DNA from: Glandiceps talaboti
Taxonomy: Eukaryota > Hemichordata > Enteropneusta > Spengelidae
DNA length: 60,000 bases
Direction: 5' to 3'
Assembly (NCBI RefSeq): GCF_964340395.1
Contig: NC_135552.1
Coordinates: forward strand, 20,960,181-21,020,180
Of this stretch, positions 50,401 to 60,000 are shown piece by piece; the stretch's first letter is position 1; each line of letters starts with the position of its first letter. Both the position numbers and the translations under genes were made by a program. The notes under the pieces are model-generated. The model made no database searches. It saw nothing but the letters and a program-made list of their open reading frames with translations, and was not told where the DNA came from.

Positions 50401-50957
50401 ACTTATCTATATTTCTACTTTTCCTTTTTGTCAGCTCCAACACCCAGTGGTAATCCCTGTGGTACTGGTAAATTCACTTGTACAAATGGTGTATGTATTG
50501 ATGCTTCTAAATACTGTAACTTTGCCCGTGACTGTATAGACAACTCGGATGAAGTCGATTGCCGTAAGCTAAACACACCTTGCAATTTCCGTGCATCTAA
50601 CAATTATACTTGAAGTCATAACCATAACATATGCACTTGCCTTCTATGTCTTCCAGATACCTTTATTTTTACCTTCTTCAGCTTCCATAAGGGAAAGTGA
50701 TGTTATGTATGTATGTATGTATGTATGTATGTATGTATGTATGTATGTATGTATGTATGTATGTTATTTGCCAAATACCGTTCCATATCCTGCTGCGAGA
50801 GGTAATTTTTCCCGTAATAACAGAGAGCCGGAGGCGAGCCGTTACACCGGAAAACTAACTACATATATCAACCATAAGAAAGAGCACATTCTATAAACTT
50901 CCAGATACCTTCATTTGTTACCTTCATAAGCTTTCGTTAGGGAAGGTGATGTTATGA

Positions 50958-51018
<61 letters not shown>

Positions 51019-54000
51019 TGTCCATCGGTCTGTGAACACGATATCTGAATATCTGAAACTACTGTATCACTTTTGATACAACTTGCAACACATCTTCCTT
51101 ATGCTAATTGTAAGAATGGGTTAGGTTTTGGTAAATATCCTAAGAATGCAGACTTCAAAATTCCCCATAACTTACTATACATACATCAACCATAAGAAAG
51201 AGCACGTCCCATCAACTTTGCTTATGTAGTTTATAGTTTAAATGAGTCATTTGATAATTAATGATTTTCAGTAATTACGCTACATCTCCATAACATATAC
51301 TATAATTTGGTACAGATATCAGCCATAATAATGTGCATACGTTTTATTAAGCTTGTTAATGTAAAGGTTTTAGTTGTAATGATTCATTTGGCAAAACCTT
51401 TGGAATGCAAATATCAAATTTCATATAATTTGATTAATGTATAGATGATAACAGCATGCACGTGTCCTATTAAGCTTGATGTAGCTAAAAGTCCTACTGA
51501 TTCATTTGTATAATTGATAACCTTCGGTCTTTAGGCAACACCATAAGCTGATTTTTCAATATTGGGGTACATCATGTATGATAACTGCATCACAGAAAGT
51601 TGCATTCCGACAACATGTGTAGGAACAGATTCTAAAGGCTTTGTTCGTTCGGAAGGCATTCAGTTTACATATGGTTTTGACATGACATTGTATGTGTAAG
51701 TCATATTTGCTATAGCTACATTCTATTTTTTTCTGTTCTGTACATAGCTACAACATGTAACTTTCAGATTAATGAGTGTGGATGGTCTGAAGGTACTCCA
51801 AATGACAAGTTTAACTGGCACCGAGCACGTGGTTATGATACACAGGTAACACCAGATATAGCACCAAGATATGACCACACCTATCCTTTGAAGTCTTTAT
51901 ATTGTAAGTATTTGTTTAGCCAACATGACAATATCGGAAACAAATATGGATAAAAAATATTGAGTCTTATTTAAGTAAAATGATAACGGCATTAGGATAA
52001 ACCAAAACGGTTACTTTAACTTTAATTTCACACGTATTGACTAGTATTTTGTGAATTATACACTATTTATAATTAGAGTGTTGATGAAAAAGATATTCAT
52101 TTAAATCTCCTGATTTTTACGCAGAATTTTATTATCATATACCAAAGTCTCCTAGACATTTGGAAAAGTGGTTTTCTGCAAAACAATAAAAGTCATAATG
52201 GGGAAGTTTCCTCCTGTGGGTTTATATTCAAGTCACAAGATAAAATCATTGGGACTTGGCATGTTAAATGCAGATTTAGAAATGCATCTATGACATTGCC
52301 ATCTTTAAGTAAACTTCTAAATCTGTTATCGTGTTATTATCTTTAGATGTAGATGATCGATTCCTATGGGCTACTTGCTTTTGCTACATGAATTTGTCGA
52401 CACTATCCTGGCTATTGTGAGGCTTTTTAAACGCATTCATATATCATTTGTTAATTTTAGACTATTATTCCTATGTCGCCATGGTTGGTGCCTACGTCTA
52501 CCCATACGAGACCGCAGAGTACTACAGTCCATCATTTGCAGTGGCAGCTTCTAAATGTAGGCTCGATTTTTGGTGGTACCAAATGGGCATATACCCATAT
52601 TATTTTGAGGTTTGGATCAAAGCAGACGATGTAGAAACTAAAGTGTTTTCATTTTATGGCACTAAGGGTGATCAATGGAATAACTTGCTAATAGGAATTG
52701 GGAAGAGGACAACACCATGGCAGGTTAGTTATCTTGTCATACCAATCCAAATACGATGTTGAACACATATATATTCTATTTAGTCGATGGTGTTTCTTCT
52801 ACTTTGAATGATTAATGCGAGTATTACTAAACAGCTTATTAGCGAAATATCCAAAATAGAAATATCTAAAAGATTTCAACACCTGTTGCACAATGTCATT
52901 CATTTCGCTAGTATAGATAAACGCAAACATTTTATCTGGATGTTAGCGTTTTATTTGCATATTCAATGATTAGCAGGGAAATGACAATCAATTAATTGGT
53001 CAATAATTTACATTACTTTACACTTATATATCATGTTGTTATTTTCTATGTTAATGATAATCATTTGCATTTTAACAATGCCCTTATAACATTCAGGTAC
53101 TGCCAAAACATGATAAGCAACACCCTCAAAAGGCCTTCTTATCCTGTTTATACTGATGGAGTTTAGTGTTACAGTACAGTATTTTCGACTTTGATTTTCA
53201 GGTTGCATTTAAGAAAATGCGTTACAGCGCATACAATGCAGCTACGGCGGTTGATGACATAAAATTTCTTGATTGTTCTCCACCTCAACCTGTTGGATTC
53301 TGTGACACGTCTAGAAATTTTTGGTGCACGACCACGAGAGCATGTATAGCCAAAACTGCAGTTTGCGACATGCAAGATGACTGTGGTGATAAATCAGATG
53401 AACAGCATTGTGGTAAGTTTAGTTAGGCGACATCGTCATCAGCAGTATGATACCTCCATAACTTACATTTAAATTTCACTGTATATTGGCGAACGAAGAG
53501 CTAAGATGAAATGTCCAATTCAAACAAAGCCACAAACACACACATCAATTAGTATCGTGTATGTGTGCTAATCAAACATATAATTCTAATTATATAATGA
53601 GTTACTGTTTAGCGTGTGCAGTTACATAACGACCATATATGATATTCCACATATCAGGAATTCATTAATTGTGATTCGCATTTGTTATTACAAATATATC
53701 GTACAATATTGTTCCCTTATTTCTTTAAAAATATATTTAGGTTTCTCACAAGTGTTACTAACTAGCTAGTGTAACTTATGTAATCTCAGCCTGGAAATTC
53801 TATCTTAAAAAAACCAAACAAACAAACAAACAAACAAACAAACAAACAAACTGTAATTTATTTGCAGTTACCACTAATACATAAAAAAGACAGCTAGGAG
53901 AGGTATTACTTGCATAGTTGCTATCGTCATTCCAAATGTTATCATGATGTATCCAGCCTAACAATGTCATATTTTAAAAGGAATATATGTTATAAATTAA

Positions 54001-57000
54001 CTTTATTGCCATGACAACAGAAACAATGTAGTGATCACATCATAATACACTCTTTGTCATAAAAGCTTATTAGCACTTTTAGAGTAAATTGTTGCATAAA
54101 ATCCTCAAATGCTAAGATTTTATGTCCAGGATTCTGTCTCAAAGACCCAATGCTGTGTGTGTCTCAAACAAGGATTGTGTGTGTCTCAAACACCCAAATG
54201 CTAAGCTTTTATGACAAAGAGTGTGCTATATTCACATTACGATGTAGACAGCTCATTGGGTCCGTGTTTATATTCACATATATAGCAACGAGAATTAATA
54301 TCGGTGGTCACTCTTCCAGTGGGTAAATGCAACGGGTTAGACGCTAAATCACTTTGCGGGATAAGTTCGTCACTTATACCAGCTGGCGAACTATGTGATA
54401 GATGTATATGTTTATGATTTAATTTTCAGGATCCTATGAAATGTGTGACTTCCAAAGTAACACGTGTAGTTGGACACAGGCCTCTGGTACAGATCATTTA
54501 TCATGGCTCCGTAGAATGGGTACTACTACTACACTATACACCGGTCCCTCCTTTGATCATACTTATGGAAATACTTCAGGTAATTCATCGGTCTTTAAGT
54601 TTTCATTAAAAACATATTACAGATAATTTTTACATCTTTCATATTATGATGATAGTCAATCAATCGCTAAATCAATATGATTAATAATTAATTCCATCAT
54701 GTATGTGGCACTGAACAAAGGTCAACCATGACATCAAATATTAGAATAAAATTTCTCAATTAAATTATTATTGTTTTAATAATCCTTTATGATAAAGCAT
54801 ACCATACCCTTAGCCTTACTTTACAGGATACAGGTATATTGCTCGGATAACTGTACATGTATTGTGATAAAATAATGTTGACTACAATGTCATCAACAGG
54901 GTATTACATGTATATTGAGGGATACTACAACTACTATGGGAAAACTGCTCAGTTAGTCAGTCCAATATACCAAAGAAGTGGAGAATGTAAGGTAAGTTCC
55001 TCCTTAGAATCGAATTAATAGTGCTTTGCAAGTAGTACTAAGTGTCATACGTGAACGACGTACCGATGGGAAATGTACAGCAAGTCTCTGCAATAAAACA
55101 CCACATCACACCACCACCACCACCCCACCATAGACATTAGCCACACATAATTGATACAAAGTGTCTGCACTATGTAAGTAATAGCTGAATTTTAATGGTC
55201 TACCCCGTAGATTAAGGTAAAGGTCAATGGTCACTCATACAATAAAGCTTACATGAAATTATATGTGGTTAGATTGAGTAGAGCCTATGTATTAAGCAGT
55301 AATATAGTGATTTTTTTACTACGATTATGGCTGCCTTTAAGTAAGAATTACCAGCGCACCATAATAATGATTGTGTATACTTATTTTCTTCAATATTACT
55401 TGTAAACATGATTTAAGAGAAATAGGCAATGTGTAAACACTGCAATGTGTCTGTCATAGGCAGGAATCTGCATCATTTACATAATTCACCCTGAAGGTCA
55501 AGGTCCAGGTCAAAAGTCAATGTATCCAAGGTTAACTTGTATCTGATAATATGGGGACAGACACTTGAATGGTGTGTCTGTGTATTACAGCTTTTGAGTT
55601 ATGCAGTAAAAATTGATTTTAGCTACAAATATGGCCACTATGCAGACGAATTTGCATATATATATCAAAATACTAATTGACGTGCGTATGTCCCATGTGA
55701 TATGTCACTTGTGTTAGATTTGAAAGAAATTGGATACTGCATGTCTGAGCTACCACTGTCTTAGGAGATCATTGCTAAATTCATACGTCCCTGGTAAACC
55801 TAAGATAGGCGAATTCTTTGATATTGTTGCCTACAATGTAGCAAATGTAATTGTGAATCAATAACATATTGAATATTAATTAGATTCATTAAAGTCTAGC
55901 CAGACAATGTAGCAATGGTATTGATAATTTGTTGAGCCAGGCGACATTTTATTTCAGGGTTTATGATTTATGTTGTAACTGGAACGGAACATACTTGACC
56001 ACTTATCAACCCAGGCGACATTGCTAGAAGTTAACATGTCAGTTAAGATGTGACTTGTCAGCAGTGTCTCGAAGACAGACTTTGGTTCTGCGATGTTAAT
56101 AATTCGTTCATAGAGCATTTTCCGAGGCGTCTTATTAACCATTTTTTGTTAAGATAAACAACAGCACAGCACGAGCACACATATTTTCGTTCTATTTTAT
56201 TTCAGTTCCGGGTCTTCCACCACATGTATGGACAAAACATTGGTAGACTGAGGATCTATACTCGTATATACCAGAATACTAACCAGGGCCAAACGATATT
56301 ATGGGAGCAACTTGGTGAGAAAGGGTCGTACTGGGATAAGGCTGAAGTAACAATTACAATCACCTCTAGATTTCAGGTAAAGAATAAACACATAAGAGAA
56401 TTTATAGGTTCAACCGTTAGGCCAGTGGCAGGGTAATTAAGCTTGAAGATGTCAATGTGAACACAACCCTTCCCATGTCATTCCATTACAAAAACATCAT
56501 CCTTTTGCATTCACCATTTTGAAAATCGACGATTCAGGCCAATATATCATGTATTTATTTCTAGCTTTATATCTTAGAAGATAATTTATTCTAATCCATG
56601 TTGGTTGATTCGCATCATTCTGTAGCCGTGCTTGTATTGTATACTTAAGTATCATATAGCCATGTAAACATTTGTAGATAAGTCAAATTTTAAATTTTAA
56701 CTTGGCGTCAGGTGACTGCTTGCAATAGGAATACATGAATATGTATAAGTTATTTACTTACTATTAGTCAATTTTTTATTTTAACGTTATGACATATACA
56801 TTTGTTGCTTTCATTTTACAGATTGTGATAGAGGCAATGGCTGGAGATTATTATTATGGTGATATTGCTATTGACGATATGAGTTTTACACCTGGATGTA
56901 TTCGTCAAACAGGTAAAAAAAAGCTGAGGTGTTTGCACTGTTGTCTTATCTGATAGTTATAGTACAAGTCTAAGCCTACTAGTGGTTTTATCAGGATACT

Positions 57001-58458
57001 TTTGGGTTAGCCTTCTGTTATTTGCCATCCAAGATTGGATGGTTATCCAAAAAGAACGTCATATATACCATCTTATATGAAGCTTTGTTGTGTAAGCTAG
57101 TAACGTACTTATTATAATGTTAATGAACAAATTCATTATAGAAACATCGTTTTGCACATCTTGACCAAAAACTCTGATGTTTTCATCAAACGTTCAGTGT
57201 TACTTGGCAAGGTCTCATACGGTGACAAAGTTATAGTCCAAATTGGAGTAGTTATACACTTTTTGTACTTACTGAGAAGGTCAACATGTTCTCCTGTAGC
57301 CCTCTTATATTAACTCTGTGCATGTGCACATATGGGTTATCATGTATAGTGTTCGAGACACAGTCAAGATATACTAGTATATGGTTTTTGGTGCATACTA
57401 TACTGTACAATATGTGTGAGACTCAACCAATTGATCAGAGTCTTGGGCATGGCAGTACGTGTTTACCGGCTGGTGACATTGTAAAAGTTAACAGACTGCA
57501 GGCAATGAATTTTTTAACAATACAGATGATTATCACGTTTGTGGGCAGAATCATTGTATAAAAAAAAACATGAGAGCAAGGTTCAAACAATGGGGGCGAG
57601 ATGGAGAAGGGAGCATAACTGACAGTTGTGGGACAGGTCCGAGTCCATTTAGTAGTTTTAACAAGACACTTTTGAGTAAGCATCCATCATTTTGCCTGAG
57701 GCTAAGGAGAGGTTAAAATAACTGAAGGTTACATAAAATGTTGTGTTAAAACCACTAAATATTCTAGAACCTGTGTAATAATAAAGCTATATATTTCGAA
57801 TTAGACGAGTGTTTAACTTTTTCTCCAAAAAGACAACCTTCTTGTACAAAACCCAGATACATAACTGAACAGACTTACTCACTATCATGTTAATGAACAA
57901 ATTCACCATAGAAATTCCATCCTGACATCCCACACACCTCAGCAAAATAATCCAATATCTTCCCTAAATGTTCAGTACTAAATCTATCAATGTGGCAAAG
58001 ATTACAACAAATAAGAGTTATGTTACTTCTGGTTCATGCCATAACCTAGTTGAGTCCTGTCTGTATGTACCACACAGACCACCAGACATAGACTACCAGT
58101 TGATTCCACACTCAAACATGTCACACAGACTGTCACACACGCAACTAGTTGATTCAACACTTGACTGCATGTTCATTTCAGAGGGAAACGTATACAATCA
58201 TTACCCTCACTGGTATACGCTCATAATGATTACAGTAAATAGTTTTGTAGAACCATTCTGACAAAACTACATTTCTGACAGGTTCGTTGCCAACTGCACC
58301 TGCAACAACGCCACCACCAGTACCTCCATCCCCAACACCACACCCAGCTTGTAAATCAACAGAATTTTACTGCAGTGCTGATAGCCGATGTATAGCAGCT
58401 GAATTTATCTGTGATTTCAGATATGACTGTTCAGATGGTGAAGAAGAACTCCAATGTG
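39020..58458 (+). CDS. Gene B: 5' part of the tandem MAM/LDLa receptor paralog (19 exons)
   Basis: Joined exons: 39020-39071, 41109-41249, 41638-41755, 42516-42757, 43487-43621, 44701-45045, 45735-45875, 46576-46838, 47531-47615, 48339-48377, 50435-50563, 51748-51903, 52461-52723, 53202-53412, 54430-54579, 54900-54991, 56206-56376, 56822-56912, 58282-58458. They total 3001 nt, 1000 codons plus one base, with no stop and consistent phases. Order: signal peptide, MAM, MAM, MAM-linker-LDLa, MAM-LDLa, MAM-LDLa. The last visible exon ends at a GTAAGA donor and the gene runs off the window. From 45735 on, each exon has a same-length partner in gene A. The start is the first of three consecutive ATGs, with A at -3. 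No clear TATA box was identified upstream. Confidence 0.9.
40095..40225 (+). mobile_element. Likely tRNA-derived SINE fragment
   Basis: TGGTCAAGTATTTAGC (A-box-like, near 40110) is followed about 35 bases later by GTGTTCGATCCC (B box, 40145-40156), with CTTACCACTGCAGTC between, as in tRNA-derived SINE heads. There is no full cloverleaf or anticodon stem that I would call a functional tRNA. Confidence 0.5.
40304..40740. mobile_element. 437-bp element with GACGATCGCACAATGT inverted ends
   Basis: GACGATCGCACAATGT (40304-40319) is perfectly inverted at 40725-40740. A second inner pair (AAGCGAACATCGTTCGTTT near 40346 and AAACGAAGTTCGCTT at 40697-40711) nests in the same order. So the ends form about 45 to 60 bp of imperfect inverted repeat. 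No transposase and no clear target duplication. Confidence 0.6.
41109..42757 (+). CDS. Gene B, MAM domain 1 (exons 41109-41249, 41638-41755, 42516-42757)
   Basis: The first exon has LDCDFETDLCNW, DDSFDFT and TGPSGDHT. The second has GYYMYIEN, ARLNSPSVSF and CLSFW. The third has YNMYGAHIGSL, GDKWIQAKV, IIVLEAVQG and [11 protein letters not shown] with a final Cys. The border between the second and third exons is phase 2 and splits the Trp codon, unlike the other MAM domains here. The partner in gene A is left of the window. Confidence 0.92.
41789..41881. repeat. (GT)n / (ATGT)n microsatellite
   Basis: GTCT and GT units pass into about 13 ATGT units, roughly 30 bases after the donor at 41756. 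Intron of MAM 1 in gene B. Confidence 0.9.
42758..43486 (+). other. Gene B intron between MAM 1 and MAM 2
   Basis: Unique-looking AT-rich intron with a C run near 43352-43361. An open stretch at 42952-43137 has no domain or conserved splice pattern. No LDLa exon found here. Confidence 0.5.
43487..45045 (+). CDS. Gene B, MAM domain 2 (exons 43487-43621, 44701-45045)
   Basis: The first exon has SCDFENGLCGG, DFNWAL and GPAVDHT. A single 345-nt exon supplies the rest, including GHYLYANAS, GDSWNLAQF, FALVFEIV and GYVALDDFQI. The F-W-Y-x-M-Y-G core reads QFFYARSG, so the conserved Trp is replaced by Phe. No LDLa module lies between MAM domains 1, 2 and 3. The 345-nt layout matches MAM domain 6 of gene A. 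Confidence 0.9.
44365..44590. repeat. (AAAT)n / (GTAT)n / (GAAT)n / (GGAT)n microsatellite cluster
   Basis: Four tetranucleotide types follow one another, each differing by one or two bases from the last. It lies in the intron within MAM 2 of gene B. The rest of this intron (43622-44364) has no recognised feature. Confidence 0.9.
45290..45695. repeat. Degraded ~29-bp minisatellite, gene B copy
   Basis: Imperfect CCTGTCAATCATTTATAA-type units fill the intron up to about 40 bases before exon 45735, at the same place as 120-525 in gene A. Confidence 0.7.
45735..47615 (+). CDS. Gene B, MAM domain 3 (exons 45735-45875, 46576-46838, 47531-47615)
   Basis: Exon lengths 141, 263 and 85 nt equal those of gene A at 573-713, 2159-2421 and 2995-3079. 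Sequence landmarks are [40 protein letters not shown] and SDIAIDDI. Phases are 1-1, 1-0 and 0-1. This is the first module that can be paired with gene A inside the window. Confidence 0.93.
46839..47530 (+). other. Gene B intron within MAM domain 3
   Basis: The first 250 bases align with gene A from 2422 (ACGTAAATTTAC region, GGTCTCACCCATTCTC, ACGCCAGAGAC). The last 60 align with the end of the gene A intron before 2995. The middle is not alignable. No exon seen. Confidence 0.55.
47690..48120. repeat. Degenerate intronic repeat, gene B copy
   Basis: Matches the CCTCC/GATATGG blocks of 3126-3580 in gene A. Recurrent CCCC-CCTCCACA-GTA and GATATG words; unit borders are unclear. Confidence 0.45.
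48339..48377 (+). CDS. Gene B, 13-codon Pro/Thr linker exon
   Basis: A 39-nt phase 1-1 exon encoding about [13 protein letters not shown]. It differs from its gene A twin at 3803-3841 by one residue (Asn for Ile). The flanking intron is conserved for tens of bases on both sides and then diverges at an insertion near 48440. Confidence 0.85.
48437..49235. mobile_element. ~0.8-kb insertion present in gene B, absent from the same place in gene A
   Basis: Gene A (about 3890-3930) and gene B align up to TCTAGAAAGGAATG and again from AAGACATT-TTAC, but gene B has about 800 extra bases between. The last 120 of these (49102-49222) match window positions 1-127, which lie elsewhere in gene A. So this is a dispersed sequence, probably a mobile element. 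No recognisable protein. Confidence 0.55.
49425..49640. repeat. Degenerate TATGGTCAATGACC / ATGCCTGGTGT repeat, gene B copy
   Basis: Four or five imperfect units of about 35 to 50 bp. Same position relative to LDLa 1 as 4093-4320 in gene A, and better preserved here. Confidence 0.6.
50262..50377. repeat. Inverted repeat (25-bp arms, ~65-bp loop)
   Basis: Arms around GCCTTGATATTGGGTTATA (50262-50286) and TATAACCCAACATCAAGGC (50353-50377) pair with about four mismatches. Just upstream of LDLa 1 of gene B and not seen in gene A. Possibly a small hairpin element. Confidence 0.55.
50435..50563 (+). CDS. Gene B, LDLa module 1
   Basis: A 43-codon phase 1-1 exon with six cysteines, ending DCIDNSDEVDC, canonical for calcium binding. 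It differs from the gene A twin (4563-4691) at two residues near the end. The APTPSGNPC start is shared. Confidence 0.92.
50690..51675. repeat. Microsatellite-anchored dispersed repeat, gene B copy
   Basis: (GTAT)n 50703-50764 and (GT)n 50959-51017, each preceded by a CATAAGGGAAAGTGATGTTATG-like phrase, then the family words ATATCTGAA, CAACTTGC, GATTCATTTG and GGAAGGCATTCAGTTTACA. The duplicated lead-in phrase suggests two nested or repeated copies. Same intron as copy 1 in gene A. Confidence 0.6.
51748..53412 (+). CDS. Gene B, MAM domain 4 fused by exon to LDLa module 2
   Basis: Exons 51748-51903, 52461-52723 and 53202-53412 (156, 263 and 211 nt) match gene A 5633-7359 in length and phase. 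Landmarks: [43 protein letters not shown], then LDLa CDTSRNFWC to DKSDEQHC. The MAM end and the LDLa module share the last exon. Confidence 0.92.
53413..54429 (+). other. Gene B intron between LDLa 2 and MAM 5
   Basis: Contains (CAAA)n at 53812-53851 and an unusual pair of inverted phrases: TGTCATAAAAGCTTA (about 54056) and TAAGCTTTTATGACA (about 54202), flanking repeated GTGTGTCTCAAAC words. No exon seen. Confidence 0.55.
54430..56912 (+). CDS. Gene B, MAM domain 5 (exons 54430-54579, 54900-54991, 56206-56376, 56822-56912)
   Basis: Four exons of 150, 92, 171 and 91 nt, identical in length to gene A 8116-9995. Landmarks: [61 protein letters not shown] and YGDIAIDDM. Phases 1, 0, 0, 1. The intron between the second and third exon lacks the CA/CAGA array present at the same place in gene A (about 8990-9110). 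Confidence 0.92.
54992..56205 (+). other. Gene B intron within MAM domain 5
   Basis: A 1.2-kb intron, longer than the 531-base gene A counterpart. Both share a phrase near TGTCATACG and CACTTATCAA-CCAGG-GACTTTGCTAGAAG (8775-8820 and about 55997-56035), but those phrases lie far apart in B, so about 0.9 kb was gained or lost. No recognised element. Confidence 0.5.
56913..58281 (+). other. Gene B intron before LDLa 3
   Basis: The start and the last 250 bases match the gene A intron 9996-10446. The middle (about 57000-58010) has no gene A counterpart and holds no recognised element; the phrase AATGTTAATGAACAAATTCA recurs at about 57118 and 57889, pointing to a duplicated segment. Confidence 0.5.
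58282..58458 (+). CDS. Gene B, Pro-rich linker plus LDLa module 3 (last visible exon)
   Basis: A 59-codon phase 1-1 exon. The hinge [16 protein letters not shown] is unchanged from gene A, while the LDLa part (CKSTEFYC to [11 protein letters not shown]) has several substitutions. The non-canonical D-G-E-E-E cluster is kept. The donor GTAAGA follows, and the next exon, the equivalent of gene A 11962, is beyond the window. Confidence 0.92.

Positions 58459-60000
<1,542 letters not shown>

Overview
The window is animal genomic DNA. It is AT-rich, has many short exons with GT/AG borders, and carries long microsatellites, minisatellites and transposon remnants in its introns. Everything recognisable as a gene is on the + strand. 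I cannot name the species. The repeat content (tRNA-like SINEs, a Penelope-type GIY-YIG remnant, abundant tetranucleotide arrays) and the MAM/LDLa gene family suit an invertebrate such as a lophotrochozoan or non-vertebrate deuterostome, but this is inference.

Layout: (1) 573-29860 holds the 3' part of gene A, 33 visible exons encoding 1638 residues in one uninterrupted frame: seven MAM domains alternating with seven LDL-receptor class A (LDLa) modules, then a Pro/Thr stalk, one transmembrane helix and a cytoplasmic tail with NPMY and PPKY motifs, a stop codon and an AATAAA signal. Its 5' end lies left of the window. (2) 30076-39019 is intergenic, with a 355-bp foldback palindrome, a Penelope-like GIY-YIG remnant (minus strand), inverted-terminus repeats and a (TGAT)n array. 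(3) 39020-58458 holds the 5' part of gene B, 19 exons encoding 1000 residues: signal peptide, MAM, MAM, then MAM-LDLa three times. It runs off the right edge.

Genes A and B are head-to-tail paralogs. From the third MAM domain of B onward, exon order, exon lengths, intron phases and stretches of intron match A one for one (573/45735, 2159/46576, 2995/47531, 3803/48339, 4563/50435 and so on to 10447/58282). By this alignment the full product is probably signal peptide, two MAM domains, seven MAM-LDLa pairs, stalk, TM and tail: a large type I membrane protein. Nearly all module borders are phase 1, the hallmark of exon-shuffled extracellular modules.

MAM domains usually mediate adhesion or homotypic contact, and LDLa modules bind calcium and basic ligands. 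The tail of gene A carries a PTB/endocytic-type and a WW-type motif, so a cell-surface adhesion or scavenger/endocytic receptor is the most economical reading. Ligand and tissue are unknown. I did not find a convincing new biological system. The most interesting points are the tandem receptor pair with a signalling/endocytic-type tail, a tetrabasic site and an extra cysteine in single MAM domains, and several uncharacterised repeat families.
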